From Slackia equolifaciens (GTDB lineage Bacteria > Actinomycetota > Coriobacteriia > Coriobacteriales > Eggerthellaceae), in NCBI RefSeq assembly GCF_003725995.1, contig NZ_QIBX01000014.1:1-64000 (forward strand): DNA of 64,000 nucleotides. The letters are read 5' to 3'. The stretch's first letter is position 1. Each line of letters starts with the position of its first letter. The notes beneath the pieces are model-generated. The model was not told the origin of the DNA. It made no database searches and saw nothing but the letters and a program-made list of their open reading frames with translations. Positions 26,893 to 36,457 of this stretch are shown piece by piece. The position numbers were made by a program, and so were the translations under genes.

Positions 26893-29565
26893 CTACTCCG
26901 TGCGCAGCGCAGTGACCGGATCCTTCTTGGCGGCCATTCGACTGGGAATCACGCCGCCGATAAGCGTGAGCGCCACCGAGATAATCACCAGCACCACACC
27001 GGCGCCTGCAGGCACGGCGGCCATATCCTTCACGCCTGCCACCATCTCGATAATCATATTGATGGGTATATCCAGCAGCACCGTAACGCCGATGCCCAAA
27101 AGGCCCGCCGCCAAGCCGATGATGAAGGTCTCGGCGTTGAACACGCGGCTGATGTCTTTCTTGGACGCGCCGATGGACCGCAGAATGCCGATCTCCTTGG
27201 TGCGCTCGAGCACGCTGATGTAGGTAATGATGCCGATCATGATAGAGCTCACCACGAGCGAGATTGCCACAAACGCAATGAGGATGTACGTGATCGAGTT
27301 CACGATGTCGGTCACGCTCGACATCATGGCGCCTACGATGTCGGTGTAATGAATCACCTTGTCATCCTGGCCGGAGTCGCTCATCTGATTGTTGTAGTTC
27401 TCTATGATCTGGTCGACCTGCTCTTTGGCCTCGAAGTCAATCGGGTAGATGCTTATGGCAAAGGGGTCGTCTACATCGGCCACGCCCAGCTTATCCAGGT
27501 TGCCCTCGTACGTGGCATTGCTGGTTTGGCGCGACATCTGGCTCTGGAACGCGGTCACGATCTCGTCGTCGGACATGCCTTGGTCGCGCATCTGATCGAT
27601 GTATGCCTGAATCTGCTCGCCCTGCGTCGTGGGCATCTGGTCGATCATTTCCTGGATGCCATCCATGGTCAGATCTTCCTCATCCTCGGCAGGGAAGGCG
27701 TAGCCGGTAAAGATATCGGTATTAGCGTCGTCGCGCTGCGCCTTGACCACTTCGCTCTCGTTCACCTGCTCGATCAGGTGCTCCATAAGAGCATTGGTGT
27801 AGAGCACGCCCCCATACATGGCGTTGGTGCTGCTGGCCGAAGAATCTTCGGAGGGCTTCACGATGCCTACCACCTTGATTTCGTCGCCCGCCGCGGCCAC
27901 TTCGTCCACGTAGTCGGCATCCTCGGACATGTCTTCCCAGGTCCCATCGTCTTGCTTCTCGTAGTACGCCGACTGCGGCACCAGCTTAAACGTTAGATCC
28001 ATCAGCTCATCGTAGCTGTATTCCTCGGCTTCGGGCTCATCGAGCGTCTTGCCGGCGAGAGCGTCGGTCATCATATCGCGCAGCTCGTCTTGGTCCTTCA
28101 GCCCCAGCGAGTACAACGTGTAGTCGGAGATATTGCCATCGGAATCGAGGCAGACCACCACCTCATTCCAGTTCTGGGGAAGGCTGCCGTACACAACGTC
28201 GTAATCGCGCTCGATGGATTCCTGGTTGTTGAGCAGCGCCGACCACACGTCATATCCGCTGCCCGTAGCCGACATGCTGCTCAAAAGCTCGCTTTGCGTG
28301 GCGCCGCTCGTGGAAACGCCCATCGCCTCCATAACGGTTGTAGGATTCACCTGAACATACGTGCCATCGTCGGTCTCGCGGTACACATTGAGCGGAGTCT
28401 TGTAGCTATATTGAATGTCGGTCACGTAGTCCTGTAGGTTATCGGGGTTGGAATCCAGCCATTCCCTGATGGACTCCATGTCGTTTTCGGTGGTGTCGTT
28501 GGCCATGGACGTCACCATGCTGGTGATCACGTCCTTGGATCGCACGGTGCCATCTTCAGATGCGGCGGTGTCGTCGGCCATGGTACCCATCATGGACCCC
28601 ATCAGCGATGCGAGGTCCATCGTGGAGGTTTGGATGGTAAGCGGGTAGCTTCCCATCGTGGATTCCTCCATGTCCTTGATGTAGTCCTGCGCACCGCTTG
28701 AGAGCGAGAGAATGAGCGCGATGCCGATGATGCCGATGGACCCGGCGAACGCCGTGAGTAACGTGCGGCCCTTCTTGGTGAACAGGTTGTTCATCGAGAG
28801 AGAGAACGCCGTGGCCAAGCTCATGGACGTGCGCGGCGAAGCGCCCAGCGAGCGGTCTTCGAGCGCGATGCGATCGGCCTGCGAGATTTCGTAGGGGTTG
28901 GAATCATCCACCAACGTGCCGTCTTTCAGCTGCACGATACGGTTGGCGTACTGATAGGCCAGGTCGGGGTTGTGCGTAACCATGACCACCAGGCGGTCTT
29001 TGGAGACTTCCTTGAGGATTTCCATCACCTGAACGCTGGTTTCGGAGTCAAGCGCGCCAGTGGGCTCGTCGGCCAGAACGATAGCGGGGTCGTTCACCAG
29101 AGCGCGCGCGATGGCAACGCGCTGCATCTGACCGCCCGACATCTGGTTTGGCTTCTTGTGCAGCTGGTCGCCCAATCCCACCTGCTCGAGCGCCCTTGCA
29201 GCGCGCTCGCGGCGCTCGCGCTTGGATACGCCCGAAAGCGTAAGAGCAAGCTCCACGTTGGAGAGCACGGTTTGGTGCGGGATAAGGTTGTAGCTCTGAA
29301 ACACAAAGCCCACGCTATGGTTGCGATAGGAATCCCAATCGCGATCCATGTATTTTTTGGTGGACGTGCCGTTGATCACCAGGTCGCCCGAGGTGTAGTG
29401 GTCCAGGCCGCCGATGATGTTGAGCAGCGTTGTTTTGCCGCAGCCCGACTGACCGAGCACCGCCACAAACTCGCTGTCGCGGAACTGCAGACTCACGCCC
29501 TTAAGCGCATGAACCGTGGTATCGCCGGAAACGTAATCTTTCTTTATATCCCTGAGCTCGAGCAT
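26893..29565 (-). CDS. ABC transporter, ATPase fused to FtsX/MacB-type permease
   Basis: The 890-aa protein is an N-terminal ATPase of the LolD/MacB class joined to a permease. Walker A is GQSGCGKTT (about 38-46), the signature is MSGGQMQRVAIARAL and Walker B is IVLADEPTGALD. A TM helix at about residue 290 is followed by a long extracellular domain of about 400 aa and then three C-terminal TM helices of the FtsX fold ending VIPSRMAAKKDPVTALRTE. Such proteins export peptides, lipids or drugs by mechanotransmission; the substrate is unknown. The frame is open to 29697, but the ATPase domain begins at MLELRDIKKDY, so 29565 is chosen even though its ribosome binding site is weak. There is no partner membrane-fusion gene nearby. 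Confidence 0.88.
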   Translation of the reverse strand: MLELRDIKKDYVSGDTTVHALKGVSLQFRDSEFVAVLGQSGCGKTTLLNIIGGLDHYTSGDLVINGTSTKKYMDRDWDSYRNHSVGFVFQSYNLIPHQTVLSNVELALTLSGVSKRERRERAARALEQVGLGDQLHKKPNQMSGGQMQRVAIARALVNDPAIVLADEPTGALDSETSVQVMEILKEVSKDRLVVMVTHNPDLAYQYANRIVQLKDGTLVDDSNPYEISQADRIALEDRSLGASPRTSMSLATAFSLSMNNLFTKKGRTLLTAFAGSIGIIGIALILSLSSGAQDYIKDMEESTMGSYPLTIQTSTMDLASLMGSMMGTMADDTAASEDGTVRSKDVITSMVTSMANDTTENDMESIREWLDSNPDNLQDYVTDIQYSYKTPLNVYRETDDGTYVQVNPTTVMEAMGVSTSGATQSELLSSMSATGSGYDVWSALLNNQESIERDYDVVYGSLPQNWNEVVVCLDSDGNISDYTLYSLGLKDQDELRDMMTDALAGKTLDEPEAEEYSYDELMDLTFKLVPQSAYYEKQDDGTWEDMSEDADYVDEVAAAGDEIKVVGIVKPSEDSSASSTNAMYGGVLYTNALMEHLIEQVNESEVVKAQRDDANTDIFTGYAFPAEDEEDLTMDGIQEMIDQMPTTQGEQIQAYIDQMRDQGMSDDEIVTAFQSQMSRQTSNATYEGNLDKLGVADVDDPFAISIYPIDFEAKEQVDQIIENYNNQMSDSGQDDKVIHYTDIVGAMMSSVTDIVNSITYILIAFVAISLVVSSIMIGIITYISVLERTKEIGILRSIGASKKDISRVFNAETFIIGLAAGLLGIGVTVLLDIPINMIIEMVAGVKDMAAVPAGAGVVLVIISVALTLIGGVIPSRMAAKKDPVTALRTE

Positions 29566-29921
29566 ACGGATTCGCTTTCTTGTGCGGGCCGCAGGCGCGG
29601 GCGCAGGACGCTCCTTGACGGACATGACGCACGGCTCGGCGCGGCGGCAACAGTAAATCCATCGTAGGATAACGCAGCCGTCCGAGATGAAGCGCAAAAA
29701 CCCGACTTGTATTCATGCCGTTACCACAGGAGTGGGGTATTTAAGGCAGGGAAAAGGCGCGGAGCCCGAGAGCCCCACGCCCGTGAATCCTTATCGCTAT
29801 GGCGGCGAGGCGCGTAAACCGCCGGTACGCCATGAGACGCATCGCTGCTTGGCGATCATCGCGCCCCAGCAGGCATGCCGTTGGCGCCTCAAGGAGATCC
29901 TACCGTCATACCGTGCGATGC
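29566..29921. other. intergenic region upstream of the ABC exporter
   Basis: No gene is seen. It separates the ABC exporter from the end of the SDR gene and should contain the exporter promoter on the minus strand. No clear regulator site or riboswitch was recognised. Confidence 0.4.
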
Positions 29922-30689
29922 CTACACGATGCTCGAACCGCCGTCGATAATGACGAACTCGCCGGTCACATAGCTTGAGGCGTCGCTTGAGAAGAACAGC
30001 ACCGGACCAGCCTCTTCGCCGCGTGCGCCCGGACGGCCGAGCGGGCACTGATAGCTGTAGCCCTTGAGAAACTCCTCGCTCTTGAACAACGTGTTCGCGG
30101 TCATTTCACTCTCGAACAGGCCGGGGCCCACCGCGTTGACCGTGATGTTGTATTTGCCGTAGCTCGCCGCCATGCCGCGCGTGAGCCCGAGCACGGCCGA
30201 CTTGGACGCGTTGTAGCCGTGGCGAATGAACACGTCCTGTTTGTCGGCGATGACCGCATTGACCGACGCGACATTGACGATTTTCCCGTACTTCTGGGCA
30301 ATCATATGCGGCACGACATACTTGCTCACCAAGAAGATTCCCTTCACGTTGGTGTCCATCGACTTGTTCCAGCCCTCAACGGTCAGGGTGTCAACGCCGC
30401 CGCGCACCGCGACGCCGGCGTTGTTCAGCAGGATGTCGATACGCCCGAAATGCTCGAGCACCTTCTCGATGGCGGCTTTGACCGAATCTTCATCGGTGAC
30501 GTCGCACTGCACGGGCAGAGCATCTGCGCCGGCAGCACGCAGCTCTTCCGCAAGAGCCTCGAGCTTTTCAAACCTTCGCGCCAGCAGTGCGACATTCGCG
30601 CCCGCCTCGACATACGCGCGTGCAGCGTCCGCGCCCAAACCGCTCGATGCACCGGTCACTACAGCAACTTTTCCCGTCAATTCAAACAT
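29922..30689 (-). CDS. short-chain dehydrogenase/reductase
   Basis: The 255-aa classical SDR has the cofactor motif TGASSGLG (about 12-19), NNAGVA, catalytic Ser in NVASVNA and the Tyr-Lys pair in GYNASKSA. It ends with VTGEFVIIDGGSSIV, typical of 3-oxoacyl-ACP reductase-like enzymes. An Arg/Ala pattern after strand 2 (ALLARRFEKLE) suggests NADP preference. AAAGGA precedes the ATG at 30689. It is the last gene of the row acyl-CoA dehydrogenase, acetoacetate-decarboxylase-like, SDR. The substrate is unknown; a 3-hydroxy/3-keto acid or steroid-type alcohol would suit the context. Confidence 0.85.
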   Translation of the reverse strand: MFELTGKVAVVTGASSGLGADAARAYVEAGANVALLARRFEKLEALAEELRAAGADALPVQCDVTDEDSVKAAIEKVLEHFGRIDILLNNAGVAVRGGVDTLTVEGWNKSMDTNVKGIFLVSKYVVPHMIAQKYGKIVNVASVNAVIADKQDVFIRHGYNASKSAVLGLTRGMAASYGKYNITVNAVGPGLFESEMTANTLFKSEEFLKGYSYQCPLGRPGARGEEAGPVLFFSSDASSYVTGEFVIIDGGSSIV

Positions 30690-30747
30690 GATGGATCCTT
30701 TCCCGAATGAAATGCAGAGTTCCACTTTTGAAAAGCCTTTGCAGCAT

Positions 30748-30847
30748 GCGCTTGGGGCGTCCCAAGGGACACTTCAGCGCGAATCGATAGCGCAGGGCTG
30801 ACCTGCGCCATGCACGAGGATGCCCCAAGGGACACGGCCCCAAGCGC
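30748..30847. repeat. inverted-repeat element between the SDR and decarboxylase-like genes
   Basis: Arms GCGCTTGGGGC (30748-30758) and GCCCCAAGCGC (30837-30847) enclose a second hairpin GCGCAGG/CCTGCGC and two copies of CCCAAGGGACAC. It fills most of the intergenic space and could be a processing or attenuation site within the operon. Confidence 0.6.
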
Positions 30848-30860
30848 CGCGTGCGCCCTC

Positions 30861-31700
30861 CTACAACATGCGCGTGGGATACCCGAACTGCGGCGAGTCA
30901 TACTTGCCCGCAAGAAGCTTGCCCACCGTCTCGTCCGTGGCTTCGACCGGGGTTTCCTTCTGCGTTCCCAGCAGGCTGATGTCGAGCATCGTCCAGCCGC
31001 CGCCAATAGGCTTCACCACAGGGAACATCGCCCACGGATCGCTGTCGGAAGGTTCGGACGCTATCGATTTCACGCTCGCGGGCTCCCATCCGTGATATGT
31101 CATGCGGCCGTGATAGGAAAGCAGGCGCACGTTGTCCACGAAGATGCGCGCATCCTTGTCCTGCCCCATATCGAACTTATAGAAGTACTGCATGCCATCC
31201 TGCGGAGCAGTGAAATCAGTCCCGAAAATCTGCGCGGCCATTGCCGGGTCGTTGTATTCGCCCACTTCCATATCCAGGTCGAAGATGGTATGGCCCAGGC
31301 GCTTGACGTCGGTATGCACCCGGCTGCCGCTGCGCCACAGCGTGATGGAATCGGCGGTCTTCTTGGGCATGCCGAGCTGGTCGCGGCCTACGAACACGGC
31401 ATTATCGGTGCCGGTCAGCATGATGGAGACGGGATAAAGGCCGGGCACGCCGTCGTAGATGACCGGGATGATGAGCGCCACTTCCTTGTAGGGCGTCGAG
31501 AAGTTCGCGTCGCCCACAAGCACCGAATATAGCGTGCACACGGGCGCGATCGCCGTCAGCTGCTCGGGCAATGCCGCGGCGATAGCGGAGGGGTCGGTTA
31601 CCCAAGAGACAAACAGGCCTTCGCAGTGATCCATCTGCCCCACGGTGGCGTACATCTTCTGCACTTCTTCGGGCGTTTTGGCGAACGTGCATGTAGTCAT
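30861..31700 (-). CDS. acetoacetate decarboxylase family protein
   Basis: The 279-aa protein belongs to the ADC superfamily: VSIMLTGTDNAVFVGRDQLGMPKKTADSI contains the signature GR-x-x-x-G-x-PKK with the Schiff-base lysine candidate. In true acetoacetate decarboxylase the sequence is close to GREx-GYPKK. The Glu seen in true decarboxylases is replaced by Asp/Gln here, so activity could be decarboxylase, aldolase or hydratase. AAAGGA lies before the ATG at 31700. It sits between an acyl-CoA dehydrogenase and an SDR on the same strand, suggesting one catabolic pathway for an acyl or keto acid. Confidence 0.8.
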   Translation of the reverse strand: MTTCTFAKTPEEVQKMYATVGQMDHCEGLFVSWVTDPSAIAAALPEQLTAIAPVCTLYSVLVGDANFSTPYKEVALIIPVIYDGVPGLYPVSIMLTGTDNAVFVGRDQLGMPKKTADSITLWRSGSRVHTDVKRLGHTIFDLDMEVGEYNDPAMAAQIFGTDFTAPQDGMQYFYKFDMGQDKDARIFVDNVRLLSYHGRMTYHGWEPASVKSIASEPSDSDPWAMFPVVKPIGGGWTMLDISLLGTQKETPVEATDETVGKLLAGKYDSPQFGYPTRML

Positions 31701-31850
31701 GGCTCGTCCTTTCTTTCGTTCGCTTCCAATGTGTCCGATGTATAAGGAATCGACCGGGCCGCGAGAGGCCGTCGGCGCCTTTGTCCGCATCGCGGCGCAC
31801 GACGCGCTCGTTGCTCAACAGAGCTGGGAACCCGATCGATCCCCGCTTGC

Positions 31851-33014
31851 CTATTTATCCTGCATTCCGCCTGCGATCATGCGGGCGATGTCGTCGCGCA
31901 GCGCCTCGAGCGACGCGCCACCGATGGCCATCACCTTCGCGTCGCGCCAGAAGCGCTCGATGCCCATCTCGTTGACCACGCCCAGGCCGCCGAAAATCTG
32001 GATGGCTTGGCGCGCGACGTACTCGGCAACCGTTGCGCCCTGAATCTTCATGAGGCGACCCTTTGCCAGACACAGTTTTCCCTCGTCCTTTTCAGAGAAC
32101 ACGCTGTAGACGAGCGCGCGCATGGCCTCAATCTGACCCCACATATCGACGAACATATGGCGCACTACCTGATAATTGTCATACAGCGACTTGCCCTTCT
32201 GCACGCGGCTGAGCGCATATTCGTATGCAGCGTCGTAGCACGCCTCCGCCATACCGAGGCCAATAGGTCCGCAGGTCATGAACTCATTCGTGGCAGACGT
32301 CATCAGGCCGATAAGCCCTCCTCCAAGAGGCCCCACCAGGTTGGTCTTGGGAACGCGGCAATCGACAAACGACAGAGTTCCGCTCGCGGAGCCATGCCAT
32401 CCCAGCTTCTGCTCGTAGTCGCCGCAGAACAGGCCGGGCGTATCGGCATCGACAATGATGGCGCTGATTCCCTGCTTGGTCACCGGGTCAACATGGTCAG
32501 AAGTCACGCAGAGCACGACGTAAGCGTCGGCGACCTTGAGATTGCTGCAAAAAATCTTGGTGCCGTTGATGATGAAGTCGTCGCCGTCCTCCACTGCGCG
32601 GCAGCTCCACTCCTCGTGGTTCATGGCGCCAACGCCCTCGGTTTGCGCGCAGGCGAGGATTTTCTCCCCCGTGGCCGCGGGGGCCAGATACTTGCGCTTG
32701 AGCTCGTCGCTTCCCAACAGCATAATCAGCTCGCCGGCGAGAATGCTGTGAGCTCCCATGCCAACGCACAGCGTGGGCGCCACCTTGGCAATCTCTTCAT
32801 AGACGATAGCGAGCGTGGTGTAATCCGCTCCCATGCCGCCGTATTCCTGGGGCATCGTGATGCCCAGAAATCCCAATTCTCCAGCACGCTTGAATTGCGC
32901 CAAGGGGAAATCTTCGCTTGCATCCATTTCAAGCGCCACAGGCGCAAGCTCCTTCTGCGCGAATTCCCGTGCCGAATCTCGAATGAGCTCCCGATTTTCG
33001 TTCATGTACCACAT
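31851..33014 (-). CDS. acyl-CoA dehydrogenase
   Basis: The 387-aa FAD enzyme has the standard order of an N-terminal helical domain (MPQEYGGMGADY), a middle beta domain with ACAQTEGVGAMNHEE and DDFIINGTKIFCSN, and a C-terminal helical domain with QIFGGLGVVNEMGIERFWRDAKVMAIGGAS. The E in the last region is near the usual catalytic-base position of short-chain enzymes. GGAAGG lies before the ATG at 33014. It is the first gene of the three-gene row, with a TetR regulator upstream on the same strand. Electron acceptor genes (etfAB) are not in the window. A decayed relative lies at 18365-18667. Confidence 0.9.
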   Translation of the reverse strand: MWYMNENRELIRDSAREFAQKELAPVALEMDASEDFPLAQFKRAGELGFLGITMPQEYGGMGADYTTLAIVYEEIAKVAPTLCVGMGAHSILAGELIMLLGSDELKRKYLAPAATGEKILACAQTEGVGAMNHEEWSCRAVEDGDDFIINGTKIFCSNLKVADAYVVLCVTSDHVDPVTKQGISAIIVDADTPGLFCGDYEQKLGWHGSASGTLSFVDCRVPKTNLVGPLGGGLIGLMTSATNEFMTCGPIGLGMAEACYDAAYEYALSRVQKGKSLYDNYQVVRHMFVDMWGQIEAMRALVYSVFSEKDEGKLCLAKGRLMKIQGATVAEYVARQAIQIFGGLGVVNEMGIERFWRDAKVMAIGGASLEALRDDIARMIAGGMQDK

Positions 33015-33477
33015 GGTCGAACCGCCTTCCGTCTCACGCCGATCACGCGGGCCGAATGCTGGCTTTTGCGAAAACGGCAAAGGCAGCGGCGCGCAACGCA
33101 CGGGCGTCTAACAGGACGCAAGCCGATACCGTCTTCGAATCTAATACCAGGTCATCCGGCCTTTCTTGAGACATAGGCTACACGGCGCGCTCCGTCGGGA
33201 CAATCTGCAGAACAGCGGTAGCCGCACAGAAATGAGGCAGCTCTCGATGCGCTGTCATAACATGGGGCAAATTCAATTATCCGCGTCAGTTACAAGACAC
33301 TTCGCAAGACAATGTCCAGCATTTGGCATCTGAAAAGCGGTTTTCAAGCATGAGGAGAAATCGATTCGGATGAAATCGATATGAGCACAGAGACATATGT
33401 GCGGCGGCGAACCATTGAGCGCTCACCCTCGCTGCCAGATGATTTCGTTTCGACTGCTAACGCGGTCCGTTTTAAGG
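33015..33477. other. promoter region of the acyl-CoA dehydrogenase row
   Basis: No gene is seen in 463 bp between the TetR gene and the dehydrogenase. AT-rich words around 33255-33330 (minus strand GATAAT; repeated GTCTTG) are candidates for the promoter and TetR site, but no convincing palindrome could be assigned. Confidence 0.4.
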
Positions 33478-34119
33478 CTACCTGACAAGAAGCGGCGCAC
33501 GGCAGGGCATGGAAGAATCCCCGTCCCGCAATGCTTCGAGAATCTCGGGATTGTTCTGCACGTTGTTGAGCGCCGAATCCATGCCATCTTTCACCATGAA
33601 GTCGATTACGGCGGTGATTTTTTCATAAGGTTCAGCCATATCGCCCCTGAACCAAGCAATGAGCGTGGCTAAGACGGCGTGTCCGTAAAACAGACCGAGG
33701 TAACGTAAAAAACGCTCATCGGTTCCGCGGCCTCCGTCGAATTCACGCATGCCTTTCATGATTCCGTCCATGCAGCGGTCGCAGAACGAATCGGCCATGC
33801 GCCATACATCGTTGCCCCTGACGGCACATCGACAGATATCGTAGTTTTCATGGCAGCATCGGAAGAGCTCTTTGAGGCCGTCGCCCCACAAAAAGCAGGT
33901 GCCGCCCTCCCCGAGGCATTCAAGGAGCTTCATGGACAAGGCCCATGAAGCAAGATCGTAGATATCCTCGAAATGATAGTAGAAGGTTGACCGAGGAACA
34001 TCGCAGCATTCCGCCACCTCGGTCACGCTGATCTTATCGAGCGGTTTGATGCGCATAAAAGAGAAAAGGGCTTTTGCCAGCTGCTGTTTGGTCATATCAG
34101 AAATCTGTTGCTTCCTCAT
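33478..34119 (-). CDS. TetR/AcrR-family transcriptional regulator
   Basis: The 213-aa protein has an N-terminal TetR DNA-binding domain: TKQQLAKALFSFMRIKPLDKISVTEVAECCDVPRSTFYYHFEDIYDL, residues about 9-58. Its ligand domain is Cys-rich (CCHENYDICRC, FCDRCMDG), which is unusual and could allow metal or redox sensing; that is a guess. The start at 34119 (MRKQQISDMTKQQ) is preferred to the longer frame. It lies upstream of the ACAD/ADC/SDR genes on the same strand and is their likely regulator. Confidence 0.85.
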   Translation of the reverse strand: MRKQQISDMTKQQLAKALFSFMRIKPLDKISVTEVAECCDVPRSTFYYHFEDIYDLASWALSMKLLECLGEGGTCFLWGDGLKELFRCCHENYDICRCAVRGNDVWRMADSFCDRCMDGIMKGMREFDGGRGTDERFLRYLGLFYGHAVLATLIAWFRGDMAEPYEKITAVIDFMVKDGMDSALNNVQNNPEILEALRDGDSSMPCRAPLLVR

Positions 34120-34537
34120 ACAACAAACCCCCCGAACGTGGCGTTCCCGCGCACACTCAAAGCAATCGTACCGCGTCAAGCTCCAAACACCATACCATGA
34201 AAATTAGGAGCGCCATCTCGACATAAGCCAGTTCCTGTCTCGATTTGGATCTCTAAACAAACCTTATTCTCATCGAAGCAAAGCCGGCACGACCCGCTTC
34301 TCAAGGCTCGATCGGCTTCCGCCGAGCAATAACAATACGAATTCCAGGAGTCCTGCGCATTCGGCTCGCTCGTATGCGCTCGTGAACTAGGCCGTATGCG
34401 GACCCCTTTGTACGCAAATTCCTGACGTTCACAAAAGAACGCCAGGAATTCTGATGGTAAGCGCCGACATCGCGGCGCTTACCGGTTGTTGCTTTATGAT
34501 TTCGATCGCGCTTGCGAGCCCGTGGGCATGCAGTTGC
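34120..34537. other. region between TetR and galE with two strong hairpins
   Basis: No gene is seen. Downstream of galE (minus strand) two tandem stems occur. GGTAAGCGCCG/CGGCGCTTACC at 34456-34483 is an 11-bp perfect stem. AATTCCTG-CGTTC/GAACG-CAGGAATT at 34417-34450 has one mismatch and an A-rich loop. They are the probable transcription end of galE; U-tracts are absent. Confidence 0.55.
34417..34483 (-). terminator. tandem hairpins at the galE 3' end
   Basis: Two adjacent stem-loops (34456-34483 and 34417-34450), both perfect or nearly so, begin about 55 bp after the galE stop. Without poly-U they may act as a Rho-linked or mRNA-stabilising 3' structure. Confidence 0.5.
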
Positions 34538-35605
34538 TTAATCCGCGTAGCCGTTGGGGTTGCCCGACTGCCAGCGCCAGCTGTCCTCGCACATGCGGTC
34601 GAGGTCGTATTCCGCCTGCCAACCCAGAAGCTCGCGCGCCTTGGCGGGGTCGGCGTAGTTCTCGGCAATATCGCCCGCGCGGCGAGGTTTGATCACATAC
34701 GGCAGCTCGTGACCGCACGCACGCTCGAACGCATGAATCACGTCCAGCACGCTGGATCCTTTGCCCGTGCCCAGGTTAATCACCTCAACGCCCGTACGAC
34801 CCGTCATCCAATCGAGCGCGGCCACATGCCCGCGCGCAAGATCGACCACGTGAATGTAGTCTCGCACGCCGGTGCCGTCAGGCGTGGGGTAATCGTCGCC
34901 GAACACGCCCACGGCCTCGAGCTTTCCAACAGCCACCTGCGCCACGTAGGGAACTAGATTGTTGGGAATGCCCTTGGGGTCTTCGCCAATGAGGCCGCTC
35001 TCGTGCGCTCCGATGGGGTTGAAGTAACGCAGAAGCACGACATCCCACTCGGGATCAGCCGTATGCAAGTCGGTCAGAATCTGCTCAATCATCCACTTGG
35101 TCCAGCCGTAGGGATTGGTCGCAGGCTTCTTGGGCGCGCTCTCGGTCAGGGGAACGCTATCGGGCTCTCCATACACGGTGGCGCTGCTGGAGAACACGAT
35201 ACTTTTGCAGCCGTGCTCGCGCATCACATCGCACAGCACGAATGTTCCGGTCAGATTATTGTGATAGTACTCGAGCGGCTTTTCCACGCTTTCGCCCACG
35301 GCCTTGAAACCGGCGAAGTGAATGACGGCATCGACCGGCTGCGCGTCGAACACGGCGGAAAGCGCATCGCGATCGAGAATATTGAGCTGGTGAAAAGCGA
35401 TGCTGCTCGCGGCACCCGCAGGAGCCTTGCCCGCCGCCTCGGCGTCGGCGACAATAGCGCGCACGCGTTCGATCGCCTTCTCGCTGGAATTGGACAAATC
35501 GTCTACCACGACCACGTTGTATCCCGCCTGGAGCAGTTCAACGCAGGTATGGCTGCCAATGAATCCGGCACCGCCAGTCACGAGGATGGTTTTCTTATCG
35601 GACAT
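34538..35605 (-). CDS. galE: UDP-glucose 4-epimerase
   Basis: GalE interconverts UDP-glucose and UDP-galactose with bound NAD. The 355-aa extended SDR has TGGAGFIGSHTC (residues about 9-20), VVVVDDLSNSS, HFAGFKAVGES, catalytic FSSSATVYG, NPYGWTKWMIE with the Tyr-Lys pair, RYFNPIGAHESGLIGEDP and GDDYPTPDGTGVRDYIHVVDLA. Length and motifs are standard. The start at 35605 has GGGGA upstream. It supplies galactose units for cell-envelope glycans or for the Leloir pathway; no other gal gene is adjacent. Confidence 0.95.
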   Translation of the reverse strand: MSDKKTILVTGGAGFIGSHTCVELLQAGYNVVVVDDLSNSSEKAIERVRAIVADAEAAGKAPAGAASSIAFHQLNILDRDALSAVFDAQPVDAVIHFAGFKAVGESVEKPLEYYHNNLTGTFVLCDVMREHGCKSIVFSSSATVYGEPDSVPLTESAPKKPATNPYGWTKWMIEQILTDLHTADPEWDVVLLRYFNPIGAHESGLIGEDPKGIPNNLVPYVAQVAVGKLEAVGVFGDDYPTPDGTGVRDYIHVVDLARGHVAALDWMTGRTGVEVINLGTGKGSSVLDVIHAFERACGHELPYVIKPRRAGDIAENYADPAKARELLGWQAEYDLDRMCEDSWRWQSGNPNGYAD

Positions 35606-36457
35606 ATCGATTCCCCAATCTTGCATCTATACGCACGAAGCTCGTGCGGGACGTTCCTTCGCCTTCATGTAGCCAGCAACGGCTATTCAGTATAGCTTCA
35701 ATGCTCAGCGACTTTGAAGCATAGCCCCATTAACAACCAACAAGCCATATCTATTTGGCTAAGAATTAACGAAAGCGGCCACGGCAGCGGAGGGGTTCGG
35801 CGGTAGCTAGCAGCCAAAGCAACCATTGCGGAGAAGCGGAGGCCATGACGACAGATGCGGACCGCTTAGAGCAGCCATGGCGGAAGGCGAGCCAATAAAG
35901 CAACCGAGACGGAGGGACAGCAACCGTAACAACGGGATAAGAAGCTTAATGAGGCCATGGAAACACCCCTTAAGTGGTCACATTTCACTTGTCTGGGCGG
36001 TAATCCTGTTTGGTTTTTAACTCCTGGTCAATTTTTCCTTGAATGGGCGATTCCTCAGTTCGCAAATCCCCCAATATGAAGATTTACGGCCATATATCCC
36101 GCAGACGAGGAAGAGGCGACACTTTTTGCTTCACAACAATCGCCAAAACACGCATACATGGCAGGAAAAATTATTTCAACCCCTTTCTGGGAACATCCCA
36201 TTCGCCCATTCGGGGAAAAATTGACCATGCATGTTAAAACGGACAAGTACAGCGCCCATTCGAAGTAATTTTGACCATCCACAAGACCGCAGGGCGCCCA
36301 TTCGAACGAATCGCGACATCCGCAGGGGCACTACCTGAACGACTCATGACTTTTGCGGAGACGACCACCCAAACAAATCACGTATCGCCCTATCTGTGCG
36401 ACGACCAGCGGAGCGAATCGCAACATCCACGGGCAACCACCCAGGCAAATCGCCCAC
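35606..36457. other. 0.85-kb region without a gene
   Basis: No supported coding region is seen. 35780-35960 is a purine-rich, Gly/Arg-coding-like low-complexity stretch with recurring CGGAGG/GCGGAG words. 36204-36323 contains three copies of a GCCCATTCG-based motif (separate entry). The remainder is AT-richer than the genome average. Confidence 0.45.
36204..36323. repeat. three dispersed copies of a GCCCATTCG motif
   Basis: GCCCATTCG begins at 36204, 36254 and 36296. In the first two it is followed by a purine spacer and ATTGACCAT or TTTGACCAT; the third is divergent (CGCGACATC). The function is unknown; it may be the remnant of a repeat array or a set of protein-binding sites. Confidence 0.5.
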
